Positions 8,994 to 22,257 of a stretch of 64,000 bases of DNA are shown here, piece after piece. Made by a program: the position numbers and the translations under genes. The stretch covers positions 2,201,937-2,265,936 of the forward strand of contig MU001494.1 in NCBI GenBank assembly GCA_010093485.1. The letters are read 5' to 3'. The stretch comes from Karstenula rhodostoma CBS 690.94. Taxonomy: Eukaryota > Ascomycota > Dothideomycetes > Pleosporales > Didymosphaeriaceae. The stretch's first letter is position 1. Every line of letters begins with the position of its first letter. The notes under the pieces are model-generated. The model did not search any database. It saw only the letters and a program-made list of their open reading frames with translations, and had not been told where the DNA came from.

Positions 8994-10765
8994 GGCTTGC
9001 AGGAGTCCTTAACATTTTTAGTCTGCACAATGGGCACAGGCAAACCCGACACCGTGTATAAGTATTCACAGTAAAAGTAACGATCAGTCAAATGCACACC
9101 CTTTGCAACATAATCTCCATAGATTGTGCAATTCTCAAATGAACATAATTCCTCAAGGTTCAACAGGAGCCCTGGCCAGTCACTTCGTATGATAAAGTTG
9201 CTGACTACTTCTACTTAGCGGCTGGTCGTACGATGCCGCGCTATACAAATAGTTGTGACATCAAAGAAGTGGCGGTCCCTCCCGTCGTGAAATATGGTCA
9301 CTACGTACCCAACATGCAGTGTAACAACGTCCTTTCAAATGTGAATGACCTATCCCTCACATACAGTCCCTGTATCCTCGTTTCACATTATTATTGCGCT
9401 AGAGTGCTACCACACCGAGGCTAGATGCCTCGGTTTACTGCCTGGCATGAACGGGAGGCTCTTGAGATCTTCTAGAACGCCGACTTGAATTTGTCACCTG
9501 GTTACCACAAGTCCAACCCAAAAGTAAGCCCCGTTAACATGTAATACGAGGGGTCAGAGACAAGCACCAAGGCCAGTTTCTGCCCAGCCATACAGCGACT
9601 CTGAGATACGAAGCTTTGTAGCCCACCCCGAGAGATCCCGTACCGCATGCAAACAGTCTCTCTACCAATCCACCGAAAGCATCGCCACTATTTCCCAAAA
9701 TGAAAAGCCCAATTCGAGCACGGCATATACCAACCCATACCCAAACAGTCCTTCATCTCCCCCGCTTATGATCTCCACCACTCCCCGCACACCACAGCGG
9801 CCCGCAGCCCTCGCCGTTCATCTGCACATCATACTACATCCCATCACATCACGTCTTACTCACATACTTCCTTCAATGCGCCGACCACACCATGCATGAC
9901 GTATCCCTGTTTACCCACGTCCTTCGGTGCCTGTCTCCGCGATCGCTTCTTGTGACAAGGCCCCGTTTCAAGGTCCCCCCTTGTGTCTAAGAACAGTGCG
10001 CGCCCCGTGCTGCCCCGGTTTGAGGCATGCGAGCTCCGTTTGAGGCCCCGAAAGTCGGATCGAGACGTTCCGGGCCAAGGGAGGACTGCAGGGACCGGAG
10101 TCGATCGGAGTGGCTGTGAAGAGCGGTGACGGGCGCTGAAGGAGGAGAAGCACGAAAGACGCGATTGTGAGAGATGTGGAGGACGCGTGCGTGTAGCAAA
10201 AAAGTGGTGTTGGTGGTGGTACGAACACTCACCGATCACTGCGCTACTACCGTGGCATGAAGCCTATCCCCGATCGAATGTTGCGAACAAGCTTTCGAGT
10301 AGTATTCTTGAAAAGCGTATAGGACGTCTATCTACGTGGTCGGGGGGTATGTGGTGGTAGGGTGGTAATGACACGGAGAGAAGAGGACGAACATCTACCT
10401 ACGTAATCATGGCTTCGTACAGCCGCACCGCCGCGGGGAGATGGCGTGCGAGCCCAGAAACAAAATCGCTGAAAGATAAGACAGAAAAGGAAAAATCTCA
10501 ATTGATATCCCGTGGCCCAGTGATAGCCGTTCGCTGAAGATGAGTTCGCTCGCCAGTCCATGCATCGCTCCATAATAAGAAAAGGATAAACGCAGTTCGC
10601 CAGTCACTGCCCGTGCTGTGACAGCTGACCCAACCATCTAACCGGAACGCCTACTAAGCATGAAAGAACATCATAGTAAGCGAAGGAGAGGGAATCGCAC
10701 TATCGAACGGAAACAGGCTGGTTGGTGAAAGCAATACGAATTGCCTCGTACGATAGCAACACGTC
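8994..10765. other. Intergenic between convergent genes, no supported gene
   Basis: 1.77 kb. A 127-codon minus-strand ORF (9856-10239) is Ser/Arg-rich and lacks domain features, so I do not call it. Part of this is expected to be the 3' UTR of the regulator at 10766-12936. Confidence 0.5.
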
Positions 10766-12936
10766 TTAGATCATACTTGCGATTGAGCTCAGGGCTGTCG
10801 CCCTTGGAACACCAACCAGCTCCGGCTCACTGACCTGATTCATGGGGTGGAATGTGCTACCTGGCTGTAGTGGTGACGTGAAAAGACCAACGACAGGAGT
10901 CTTGGGCTGATAATCGGCTGCAGTAGCCGGCGCATGCATAGCCGTCGTCGACGTCGGCGTCGGGTAGGCCGATGCGGCTGGGTATGCCGTAGTACTCGGC
11001 TGCGATGTCGACGTCGGTACGGCAGTGGTCGACGTCGGTATGCCAAGTGCTTTCAAGGAGGACGTGGGTATCGGTGCGGAATGTCGATGCGAGGTGGTAT
11101 CTTGCTGCGACGTCTCCGTCTTGATTGGATAGCTGGAGGTGGATGATGCCGAAGATACCGCACGAGCTCGAATAGTATGGGTTTCACGACGTCTCTTGGG
11201 CCCGTCTTTGACCTTTGGGTGCGTATGGCACTGCCAAAGTTAGCGTACGCCTTGTGGAATGTTCCGTTAAGAATGTTCCGATAGGCGGACAGCGCTCTCG
11301 GGGCAATATGCAGGGAAAAACGAATATGGCGTACCTTGTATGCATGCCGGAACCATGTGGTGCCCTTCTTCTTGCTACTCACGAGTGCGATCCACTCCCC
11401 ACAGCTTCCACATAGACCCTCCCAAACGTCGAGATTGCCTTCGGTGCGACGGGTGTCTTGCGGCCCTTGAAAGGCAGCACCAGTTGCTGCGCTCACACCA
11501 TGCGTGAATGACTTGTCGTACCAGAAGGCGCTGTTCTTGAGCACGAGCCAACGACCTGGCTTGCACAGTCCGCACCAGCCCTCTCGCTTATTGCCGTGCC
11601 CACGGACCCAACGCGGAGTATACAGATCTCCGTTGAAGCGCAGATCCTGTTCGTGCGGGATGAGATCGGGGTCGGAAGGGTTCATATCAGACTCCGGAGG
11701 ATCGGAGGCTTCTTCGTGAAGTGACGAATACAAGTCTGGTGGATCGGAGAGATCTGCGAAATGCGAGGCGCAGCCACCATGCCTGTCGGCGTTGCTTTGT
11801 AACAATCGGAAAAGGCCTTGGGACGGCAGCGGTCGAGGCACTTCGAGTTGAAACGGCAGATCCTGGGACGCGAACATTGTAGGATTGCTCGATTGCAATG
11901 GATGGGGCTGAGAGTACAGCACATTTTGAGTATGGAGTCCGAAATTGTGTAACGCGCTAGGAGAGTATGCGGGCATCGAATGATGAGGGTTTAGTCGAGG
12001 ACCATAAGGAGCGAAACGATCTTGAACTTGAGATAGAGGACGCTGTGTAGGGGTGGAGGTGGGCGCTTGACCGGTTGACCATCTCTTAAAGCGACTGCTC
12101 TCCAACGTATATGGTGAAGATCGTACATTGGTGTGGGGTGCTGGCGAAGCTCGGTTTCGACTACCGCTACGTACGACGTGATCATGCTGAGGCCGACGCG
12201 GAGAGGCCAGGGGTGATAGTAGGTTTGGCGTCGGCTCCAAGGTTGGCCAACTGTCGCAATCGGACGGATATGCGATGGCCTCGGATGTTCCCAGCTCTTC
12301 ATAAGTTGTTGCCTCCGGAAGGCCTCCGCCGGTGCTGGATATTGAGAACGACGATTCCGATAAACGTCGCGTAGAGTTAGGGTTATATGTCGGCATATTG
12401 TCAACTTCGTGCTGGTCCATGCCATGGTATTGTCCGAGGTGAATTACTGGGGCATTTTCATCATGGCCCATGAAGCCATGGCTGAATTCGTGCATTTCCG
12501 GGTCCATGGATGGGAACGACTCCAATTCTTGGCAGACCTTTGCTCCCCAAGGACCTATGCGCATTAGCACCATGTCTCAAGCGGGGCATGATGACCTACT
12601 GGTATCAATGACACCAGGAAAGTAGTCTGTAGTCCCTAGGTTATCAGGTCGATATGTTGCGGTACTCAGGGCCGGTGAGTGCGTGGCAGTGACGTCTGGT
12701 CTTGACACATATCGTTGCTGCTCTTCTCTGGTAGTTGATACAAGAGCCTTTGGAGGCCCACTTGGCATTGAGTAGTACTGGCTGTGGGAGTGGGACTGTG
12801 GCACCGCCCACGTGGGTTGAGGTGGCGACGGCCTTGACATATGTTGCATATGGTGAGGTTGTTGATGTTGCTGCTGCTGATGCTGCTGGTGCTGGTGTTG
12901 GTGTTGAAGAGCAACACCACCGTAGGAGTACATCAT
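10766..12936 (-). CDS. Rua1-like zinc-finger transcription regulator (DUF4451)
   Basis: Three exons, 12936-12600, 12554-11335 and 11230-10766, give 673 residues. Intron 1 is 45 nt (GTAGGT, GCTAAT branch, CATAG). Intron 2 is 104 nt (GTACGC, GCTAAC branch, GGCAG). The N-terminus is a His/Gln-rich tract after MMYSYGGVAL, and the middle is Ser/Pro-rich and disordered. The domain sits at about 415-525: LYTPRWVRG, REGWCGLCKPGRW, SAFWYDKSFTHG, WEGLCGSCGEW and WFRHAYK, continued across intron 2 by CHTHPK. This completes a Cys/His metal-binding set. It matches the C-terminal domain of Ustilago maydis Rua1, an activator of glycolipid biosynthesis. A Thr/Pro-rich tail follows. It should be a nuclear DNA-binding regulator, with targets unknown. 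Confidence 0.9.
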
Positions 12937-15900
12937 CTGCGATGGGTGGCCGTGGCCTGTTTGTTGATGGACCGCGTATGATCTATTAGGTGATGACCGG
13001 TATCTATATACCAGATCAGCCTGTGTCCGGGCGAGGTCTGATGGCAGACTAGTATGCGGAAGATCTTACTGCTGTACCGCATTAAATTCCATCTTTATCC
13101 TCTCCCCGTATTGGAATGGCCTTGGAAGTTGGTGTGTATGTGAACTAGATTGGCGCCACGGTCAGCATCCTGAACAGGCAGTTCACTCTAGCACAGCGCT
13201 AGGAGCAACAACGTGCATCGGGCGGCGCACAGCGTGTGGCCTCGTCAGGTAACGCAAGGGAGCACAGATGCGCACGAGGGACGTACTCTTTGTGAAAGCG
13301 AAAGAAGTATGTCTGATCAAAGGAATGTAGCTAGTCGATACTGCCGTGCGACTATGAAGTAGTGAGAATAGAAAGCCTGCCGCCGGATCAAAAGAGTGAA
13401 CGGAGAACAATGTCTCCCTCGCTGCCAGCGCGGTAAGGAGCCCGCTCCAAATGGAAAAGAATGGATAGTAAAAATAGGGCGTGATTCCGAAAGAGTGACG
13501 AGGCCAAAGTAAGAGCAAACGTAGCTCGAGGGTGCATGCGTATATAATGAGAGGCGGGTTGGAAGCTTCCGAGCGTGACGACGGGCAGGATAGACATGTG
13601 CGAAGCGGGCGCAGAGGAACTACTTTGGGGCAGAGAGTTTGAGAACAGCATCGGGAGGCGCCTTGGCTGCTAGAGATCTGGAACGACGCCAACCTGGAGC
13701 AGAGGCGGGCGCCCAAAGAGGAACATGGCGCGGTGGAGCAGGTGGGTGTAGGGCTGTCGGGGATTAGCGCTCATGCCACGGGACGGCCTAAGATGAGTGT
13801 CCGGGGTGCTGGTGCTGCATCTGGAGGGCGAGCAGTGTGAGTTCCTGACAAACTGAGGCAACTCTGGCATGGTGGAGATACGCCAGCCAATTGATGGGCG
13901 GCCGGAGGAACCTCAGCCGGGATCCCTCGCACCCATTTGCGAACTCGAGACCAGTTCGCGAGAGCCGTTTCAGGATGGTCCCCGTCGCCGCGGCATCTCG
14001 GCGGCGAGGGCGAGCTGAGGTGCTCGATGGAAGCTGGTGAGGGTCGGGTAGAAGTCGAAGGATGCTGGTCGTCGCAGATGTGAGACGTATTCTGAAACGT
14101 CGACCTCGCGTCTGCCCACAGTGTGGCCGCCGTGCGCTACAGAGACGGCTGTCAGCAACGCCCTCATTGGTAGAACATTTATCCAATATCGAGTGCAGCT
14201 GGCCAGTTACTGGCCCGTTATGACTCGAAGCAGTGAATGGAGGCGTCACGTTGCAGTTGAGACGATGACTTTGCACCGTTTAGAAACGGCTAGCGCGACC
14301 CACTAAGCCCGCTTACACAGTAGCGACGTCCCCTGTGTCAGAGCCTCGACGGCTCCTCCACCTTCACAACGTCCATTCGGTAGCCGCTCCCAGCCGTATG
14401 GCGGAGACAGGCCCGCCGCCTGCCGTACTTACTCGATCGCTGTCAGGATATGGAGCCACCTGGCCCGAGCCGTGACCTCCCACGCTAGTCGCCATGGCGT
14501 GTAACGTGAAAGGCATACCCTTTGGGACGACCGCGCTTCGCGCGAGTGCTGACGTTTAACAGTTCCATGGCATCTAGGACCACGTGAGCATTCTCACTGC
14601 TTCAGGCAGTTGTTTGATCCTCTCGCGGCTTTGGATCGTAAACCGTCCGTGTGCGCGAGACTGCAGAGCCACCTTGTTTGGCACAAGGGGGATCGCGTCA
14701 CAAACCGGATCTTGGTGCTTTTGCCGTTATACTCGGGCCGGCGTAACTGCGTCTGCCCCGACGTGCCTCAGGCGTTTGTCAGTGGACATGCATACTGTGG
14801 CATCTCAACTACTCAGCAGCCACCTTTGCCGCATGCGCTCCTCCAGCATGACACCTCATTAGAACAGCTCCAGGATCTCACTCAGGGTTCAGCCACCATT
14901 ATGCCGCTACCCGCAACCACTGCAACTCAGAGCTCAGGAACGTCAGCGCCTCACAATGACGGTCGGTCTCTCCAGACCGCTACTTGCGTGTCGGCCAGCC
15001 CGATACACATGCACCCCATCTGTGCTGTCTACGCAGTTGCTCCTTACAGCCATTTTGCCCAGGCGTCTAGGCATTGAAAATGCACCTGGATAGGCGCCTT
15101 AGCCGGCATGGCTTGTACATCACTACGGGGCCCCGGATGCAGCACGGTCCGCGCGTTGTTCAGTTGGCAGCGCTGTGGCTGACCACGACAATTCTAGAAG
15201 GAGGCGGCGACGATCGAGGTTGATCGCAGTTCTCCCTTGCTTTCCAATATGCAGACCACATCGAATGTGGACTAGACTGGTCGTTATCCCACGTCACGAC
15301 ATCTGTTTATGTGAAGCAACCTCCACTTCTGTGCTTCCTTCTCATTCCTCCACGTGCAGGGTCGCACGGTGCGGGCCCCTCCGGCCGCGTAGACACCTGC
15401 ACTGCCCACCAGATATGGAAAGGCTACAATCTATCTATGACTGTCTATCGATGTCTCGGATGAGAAGGCGTTCATTCCCCGCATCACCAGAAGGGCGAGA
15501 GGCCCTGAACAAGTGCGCGGCTGACCATTCAAGCCCCCTGAACCTAGAGGGTCATCGGATATTGATCTTCACTGGGGGGGTTGTGCCACCAACCTACCGC
15601 CTGGACCGCGTTCCTGGCAGCGAACGGCTGTCGGTGATCGCCGCGGACATCTAGGTCAGCTCAGGCCGCGTTGGCGACTACATCATCCGAGACACGACAT
15701 CCCGCGCTTTGTTGTAGGGTAGGGCGAGGCGAGGTATCCTTAACGAACGATCCTTCCGCATGCTGGCGGATCGCCTCTTGGGGGGCCGCCGATACGATAG
15801 GTTGCACAGAAATGGTCGGAGGAATGGCAAACATTGTTGACCGATACATCCAGCTACGCACCTCGACAACATTTGAACCAAGACGGTCGAGTCCACGAGC

Positions 15901-16962
15901 AGATGTTCTCTTATAACTCCATCGCCATATACTGTGCGACATCTGGAGGGAAATAATAACAAAAGATCGTGTGTGGCTGTGCGACGTCGAAACAGCCATC
16001 ACTTCCAACTAACCAACGTATCTCGCAAGACCAAGGAGCCCACTCAGCTCTAAGCTTCGTCCCCCACCACATCTCCCGCACGATAGCTATAATTCTCACC
16101 ATATGGTAAACTCCAACACCAACACCAGAAAATGAACACGAGCCTCTGATATTTCCCCCCTATCGATAACACCCGCCCCCGCCCCAGCACAGGTCCTATA
16201 TCCCACCAAACATAATCGCCCGTAAACCAAACCAAACACACCAACGTACACACGCCCGCTCACTCGCCAGCCCAACCCTCGTCCCCCAAAAACATACCAG
16301 TTGCGCCTTCAGTTTCCCACAAGCCCACAGACCACGTCCGCTCGCACCATCCATCAGCCCTGCGCCTCACCGCCCGGTCAGACAGGGTCCATCGCGGGAG
16401 TCAGTCCCGAGAACCTCGGGACCTCTCGTCGCGGCGGTCGAACACACGACCGGGCACCCATGCCCCAGTCTGTCGGACCATGGACGCGCCCAGGGCGCGA
16501 GTAACCACGCTTCCGAGGTGGGGTGGGAATGATTCGTGAAGCCCCGGCAGGGTCGGCGTGGATCATCGCGCTCTTCACGCTGGGCTAGGGTTGGGATTGT
16601 GACTGGGTACTGGGTGGCTGACGAGGCAGCGAACGCGTCATGGGGTTTTGGTGTATACGCACGCCTGTGAGCCTCGGTGCGGGTCTTGGCTATCGGCGAA
16701 CGCGTGTATCTCTCTGGGTACGCGTTGGGCCTCGTGGGCAGCAGAAAGTGAAACGTCACCGCAGAAGCAAGCCCACACATGAATGGCATATATGCTCGAT
16801 AACCATTCCAAGCACACGCACAGTATATTGTCGTGAACAAACGAGACTTGGAATTTACAACCATGTGGTATCATACCCCCAAGCAGCGCAACCCCGCCCC
16901 GCGCACGAGTGACGTTTCCAAACACCCCAACGCCTTCATGAAATCGTTGACCGCAGCTATTA
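12937..16962. other. Long gene-poor region upstream of the Rua1-like gene
   Basis: 4.0 kb with only Arg/Ser/His-rich ORFs whose composition looks like translated non-coding DNA (13183-13716 minus, 14610-15077 plus, 15175-15654 plus). Part is probably the promoter and 5' UTR of the regulator, and part the 3' flank of the membrane-protein gene. No repeat or RNA gene was identified. Confidence 0.5.
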
Positions 16963-18775
16963 TTACTTCTCCCCAACCAGTACGTCACAGCCCCCATTAA
17001 GCGTCTTGAAGACCATTGTGCTTCCGCCATCACCCTTCTTCGCCTCAACACGGTTCAAGCCAGGCCTCTCCTCTCGTCGTATCAGCTTCAGGTCTTTACC
17101 CTGCACGTGCAGAGCACCCGACACGCTCTGCCCCTCCAAGTGACCCTCCCATTCTTGCGGGTACGTGAGGTTGATCGACCCGCTTACGCTTGTATGCGTG
17201 CTCAGGAGCCTGCCGATGGCGGTCCCAAGTGCCTTGTACGGCGCCCTGAGTTTGAGCTTCGTTTCGCCGTCTGTCGTCTTCGTGGTGAGGATGGAGCTGC
17301 CATCAGAGGCGTACGGGAGCAGGTCGACGTTGATGCCGCCGGCGACAGAAGATATCTCTGTCTTGGTACCGTGGATGAACGTGCCACCCACAGAGCCAGC
17401 GGTGCTGTTAATGCTGACAACATAGTCGCGCTCGGGGATGTTCTTGCTCTCTGTGTCGACGCGGATGCTGCCGGACATGGTGCTCGCGTAGAACAGTGCG
17501 GTGCGTGGTCCGTCTGCGGCTTTCTCTTTCGGATCGACATTGATATAGACTGAGCCCGACTTTGTGACGATCGAGAGCAAGTCGAGGAGTGAGTACTTTC
17601 CGCTGATGGAGCCGGAGATGGTCTCGAGACGCGTCTCGCGGGAGTTGAAGGACGACGCATCGAGAGTGCCGGTCGTGAGGGTGATGGAGGTACCGTTTGT
17701 TACGGAGAAGTTGACACCTTCGTGGATTTGCATGCCGAGGTGTATGGCGTGGATGTTGAAGTTTTCGAGGGTGGCCCCGGCAGCCATGTAGATAACGACG
17801 GAGATGCCCAGGCACGATTCGCCCCGGTGCACCCCATCGAAACCGTCCGGAAAAGAGGGGTCGCCGATGGTAAGGCCAGTCGGCGTCCACGAATATTTGA
17901 TGCTGTCCACGTCGACTGACTGCGATGCAGCATACGAAATTCTGGCCTCGATGGTACCGGCGGCTTGCTGTGGTGGTGCTTGAACCACGTGGATCCAGCC
18001 GGATACTCGCTTCCAAGGGCCATCAAGCTGATGCACTGCTTCTACAATATCCAACCGACTGGGCTTGCCAAAAGCCATCTCTTCGGCCTTGATGTTGTAG
18101 TTTTTCTTTCCACATGCGGCAGGCCAGCGGATGGGGAAGCTCTCCTTGCCCTTCGACGGTTTTGATACTGGGGTACCCGACTGGACAGGCTGTGCAGGTG
18201 CGGGAGTTACAACTGTCGACTGCAGCAAGTCAGCGTCAATTGCTTTCAATCAAGCTCAAGTCACGCACCTTATCATCTCTATGCGCCAGCGCCGCGATGA
18301 TGGCGATCAGCAATATGGCCGCCAGCAACACCGCCAGCCACTTCACCCGCTTTCTCGAAAAGGACTCTCTCCAATTCCGCCGCCGGTATCTCCCGTCCTT
18401 GTGCCCTTCCTCTCTCAAGGGCGTCAACATCGGCCTCTCCTCATTCAGCAACCCAACACCTTCTTCTCGCCACCCCATGGGCGTAGTCGCCTCCAGATAA
18501 CTCGGCGGCGCATCCTGTCCCACGAATGTCTCCAGCAGCGGCGTCCCCTCTTCAGGATGGTGCGCCGGACTACTTATCGTAACGTGCGGCTTCTTCGCGC
18601 CCTGGTTCGCGGCCTCGGTATCGATGTACATGTCGGATGGCACGCTGCCACTGCCGCGCGAGGTCGTGTTTCTAAAGTATCCGTCCGTCGGACTGGAAAG
18701 CGGATCGGTAGTGCTGGAAAAGAAAGAAGCGGCGTCGTCGTCCCCTGGCGAGCGTGTATAACGCGAAGTAGTCAT
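16963..18775 (-). CDS. Single-pass membrane protein with DUF4097-like beta domain
   Basis: Two exons, 18775-18269 and 18219-16963, with a 49-nt intron (GTGCGT, GCTGAC branch, CTGCAG), give 587 residues. Residues 1-135 are a Ser/Pro/Glu-rich cytoplasmic part with PPSYLE and LLNEERPML segments. A hydrophobic helix (WLAVLLAAILLIAIIAAL) is preceded by RRRNWRESFSRKRVK, so the C-terminal part should face the lumen or cell exterior (positive-inside rule). The large C-terminal domain has repeated strands such as ISGSISGKYSLLDLLSI, TMSGSIRVDTESK and SVSGALHVQG, the pattern of DUF4097/adhesin-like beta-helices found in fungal and bacterial surface proteins. Several N-glycosylation sites (NFSV, NGTS, NSTA, NLTY) fit an extracellular location. 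Function unknown. Confidence 0.85.
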
Positions 18776-19841
18776 GACGGGCGGCTATGTATATTAAATA
18801 TTACCACGGCTAAGGGATGTGATTGATCTGCGGGTTCCGGGGAGCTTGGGAGCTTGGCTGGAAGGCGATGTCACAAATGTTTCGGGGAGTGGAAACGCGG
18901 ACGGTTTGAGGTTGGCTTGGCTGGGAGCCGCGAGTATCATGGCATTTTGGGATTTTAGCCATCGCAAAGCTATCGAGGATGCGCGGGGGGTTGGGTAAGC
19001 AGTAAGCAGAGGATACGCGTCGCTGCAGGTCGTCGCAAGGCAGCAGCTGCGTGCAGAGGGTCAATTGGCTGGGGAGGGCGATGTGTGCTGCATGTCGGAT
19101 GCCTCGGGCTGTTTCTGGTGAGGGGACGTCGGACGCTAGGGGCTGTTGGGAAGGTCGGCCTGCGATCTGTGCAGCGACGCGCCACTGTCTGGCTGCACAT
19201 CGGCTGGCCATGCTGAGGCAGTGATCGTCGGTGTATGTTCTGGAGAAGATACGGAGGCGAACGGGTGTTCTGAGCTGAGGAATCCACTGAGGAATCCATT
19301 GCTTCTCCCGAGGAAATCATGTGTGCCAAGACTTGAACCGCAGCTCCGTAAAGCCACCACCCAAAATAACATTCCATCCATCCAAATCGCCACTCGCCTG
19401 CTTAAGTTGCTTCACAAGTCTCTCCTTGAGTCTCTGCATAAGCTTGCCTGGCTTTTCCCTCAGTCCTTTCTTCAGCCCGATTATAAACTCCCACATCAAT
19501 GAATCTCATCAGCTTCTTCGTCGTTTCCTCAGACACCTCAGGCTGCTCCTCATCCCGACATGAGCGGTAGGGGTTACTTCGGGGCGAGCTTGGTTAGACA
19601 AAACCAGCGGTGATGGTTCTCCAGGTGTGCTATTTGCGAAACGAAATTCAGATGCTTGAAGTGCTTGTTGTGGTGAGTCGATGCCTGACTGTGGTTCGTT
19701 GCTCCAACGTCCACCGTCCACCGTCCTGGAAGGTTCACCGAAAACAGATTCCATCGAGTTACATAAACCGCACGCTTGAATTTACAAGATCGCTCCGTTC
19801 CCATAAACCTGCTGCCGCATACCTGGAGTTGCACCATCAAC
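18776..19841. other. Intergenic, divergent promoters
   Basis: 1.07 kb between the starts of the membrane-protein gene and the gamma-glutamylcyclotransferase-like gene. Only short overlapping ORFs occur, none credible. Confidence 0.55.
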
Positions 19842-20813
19842 ATGAGCGACCTCGCTGACCTCGCCGACCTGGAAAGTATGGCGCGCACTGCCACCGAAGC
19901 CTCCATATTGGCCTCCGAGTACGCAGGCCGAGAGCGCTGGATGAAGCTCTTCGGCTACGGCACCTTAGAAGCAGATGCTGCGATTGAGGCCCACTTTGCA
20001 GACGCCTCTCGCGAGCTCATTTCTAACGAGCAGTTCCAACATATTTGCAACTTGTACGACCTGGAAAACCACGAAGAGGAGAGTTTCGCGCACCTCCTCA
20101 AGCGCTCCGGCACGACTCTCGCGCGCTTCTTGCAGCGGCAGACGGCCGGTCTTGGTACAGAGCGGGATAAGGACTACACCTACCTCGTGAGGTTTGGAGG
20201 TGTGTTGACGGCGGCGGATATCCAGCGCATTGGTGCCCTTGCAGAGCCGCCAAAGGTGGTGACAAACGAGAAGGGCGAGGCAACTGCTGCAGTCGTGGAC
20301 GGCAAGACGAGAGATGCGCTTGACGGCGCGCTACCGGGCCTTCTCGAGTTTGTTCCTATCTCAATTGTACGGCTGGCGGAGAAGAACCTATCGTCGTTCT
20401 CAATGGCGCCCACTCTCGGCATCGATGCTACGCTGCCTCAGTATCGCCTCGCCACGATGCCCATCCCGCACCAAGACCAGTATCCCGTCTCCTACTTCTT
20501 CTATGGTACTCTGGCCGTTCCAGAGAAGCTCCGTCAGGTGCTAGAACTAGAAGACGAACCAGTCTTATCTCCTGCAGAGATACGCAGAGGCCGAAAGTTG
20601 AGATGGGGAAAATATCCTGCGCTCGTGGATGGGGCGGAGGGGAATGTGGTACGGGGATGGACATATGTTGTCGAGACTCGTGAACATGAAGACAGGCTAA
20701 GGTCCTATGAGACGAATAAGTATGAGGTGGTCAGATGCGAAATTTGGAGTGGGGGTAGCCAAATTCCCGGCTTAACGTTTAGGTTCTGCGGCAAGAGAGA
20801 AGAGCTGGCATGA
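19842..20813 (+). CDS. Gamma-glutamylcyclotransferase-like (AIG2-like) protein
   Basis: 323 residues in one exon, starting at MSDLADLADLES, which follows CATCAAC. An in-frame upstream ATG at 19776 would add 22 unlikely residues. The C-terminal domain begins YPVSYFFYGTLAVPEKL (about residues 213-230), the phosphate-binding (Y/F)GTL loop of the GGCT fold. It continues with KYPALVDG and VRGWTYVVETREHEDRLRSYE, which supplies the conserved catalytic-type glutamate region. Fungal AIG2-like proteins of this shape are of uncertain substrate. The N-terminal 200 residues are helical and match nothing I recognise, though a second FGYGTLEADAAI near residue 38 is probably coincidental. Confidence 0.8.
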   Translation: MSDLADLADLESMARTATEASILASEYAGRERWMKLFGYGTLEADAAIEAHFADASRELISNEQFQHICNLYDLENHEEESFAHLLKRSGTTLARFLQRQTAGLGTERDKDYTYLVRFGGVLTAADIQRIGALAEPPKVVTNEKGEATAAVVDGKTRDALDGALPGLLEFVPISIVRLAEKNLSSFSMAPTLGIDATLPQYRLATMPIPHQDQYPVSYFFYGTLAVPEKLRQVLELEDEPVLSPAEIRRGRKLRWGKYPALVDGAEGNVVRGWTYVVETREHEDRLRSYETNKYEVVRCEIWSGGSQIPGLTFRFCGKREELA

Positions 20814-22257
20814 AGCTTTGATTGTGGCGTCTGAAATCTACTGCTGTGTCAGTTCAGAGTGTTGTGAAGCTAGGCGCACTGCATACTAGGCAGTATTGCG
20901 CATGTATCAAAAACAGTCTGGCAAATGTTGCGGCTGCAGCGCTGAACAAACCACTGTAGCTTTCCAAGCAATAACATGCATGTGTCTACCGTGTCGTGCA
21001 TCATTGGATATTATAGTCTGGATGACCGGTCACACTTGACTTATGGTCTATCTGATGAGATCAGCATGATCCAGAATCAGTCGTAATCATTCCGCCGGTG
21101 GTCGTAGGATATAGGAAACAGCGATGCCCCCACGGCCACAGTACGGACATCGCCGACGGCTAGTGCGCGTGATTCCGAGAACTGGGACTACGTGGTACCC
21201 CTGGCCCACTTGGTAGAACGCTGCGATCTGGACTCTTGAAAGACAGCCGAGGTTTTCGGCATTGTGGATATTAACGGTCGTTCTCGAAACGAGTATGTCC
21301 GGTGCCCGAGAACCTCGTCGAATCTCGTGCGTTCAACCATTTTGCAGGATTAATGATGATCATAGTGGGCAGACAGCGGCGACATCTTTCTTTTGAATCC
21401 GGTATCAATGCCATGGGGCTGAGTCCTTGTCAGATCCACTCCAACATACGATGTCCATCCGAATGGTCAAGTGATTGTATAAATTTGGATGCCGCCATTC
21501 GCAAGCGTGTCAGGCCATGTCATGTCGACACGTGAAGGAAATCAATCGCGAGTGATTCGGCAGAGCGTGCAGACGTGGGGTCTCGCCGACGTGCCGCGGC
21601 CGCCGCGGCGCAGGCGCTAAACATATAGTCGGGCCTTGTGCGTGTCACGCAACGACGAGCTAGGAAGCTTGCCGGTGGATGATGCTGCCGGTTAAGCATC
21701 GGGATACCTATTGTGCAGCTGCCGTGGAGTGAGCGTTCATCTTCCGACGAGCATAACTTTGCTTTTCGTGTAGTGCGGTCTTGGTAAAGCTCCAGCTGAC
21801 TGTCAGACCCTATTGGTGGGTTTCTTTGCCGAGTACCATGGACGAGCTAGGCCAAAGGAAACATACTGCTCGATTCATGTTTGCCTGGATCGTAACAAAA
21901 TATAGCTGCAGTGGGGATGTTTGCAGCCGCGGACACTAGAGAAACAATGGAATAAGACCTCCGAGGTACATTCACAAGTGCTCCAGGTGTGGTTTGCGAG
22001 TCATTGGCCTATAGCGTGTGGTATATATACCGTAGGACAAGAAATCGGAAAGCGCATTAGCACTAGTATCCGGCGAAGGATGGTGGAGAACAGCGGGGAG
22101 GAACAAAGTCGCAAAGGTCGCGGACTCGGTGAATGTAAATGGTATTAGGTGACGTCGCGATCCGGAGGTTTATGATCCGGAGCATGCTATGAATGCCTTG
22201 AGAACGCCAGCAATGCAGTCTTGGACAAAGGAGATTCGTGATTAATTGATGAAGTCA
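20814..22257. other. Intergenic between convergent genes, no gene seen
   Basis: 1.44 kb. ORFs are short and unconvincing. A GC-rich near-palindrome of CCGCGG/GCCGCC type lies around 21593-21612. Confidence 0.55.

Noticed and set aside
9856..10239. 127-codon minus-strand ORF
   Set aside because: Ser/Arg-rich start, with no domain and no convincing start context. It may be UTR.
13183..13716. 177-codon minus-strand ORF
   Set aside because: Ser/Arg/Leu-rich, with no motif and no splice-consistent neighbours. It looks like translated non-coding DNA.
15175..15654. 159-codon plus-strand ORF
   Set aside because: Arg/His/Cys-rich with no domain, in a gene-poor region.
21590..21612. GC-rich palindrome-like sequence
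   Set aside because: Imperfect and short. No link to a gene end or repeat family.
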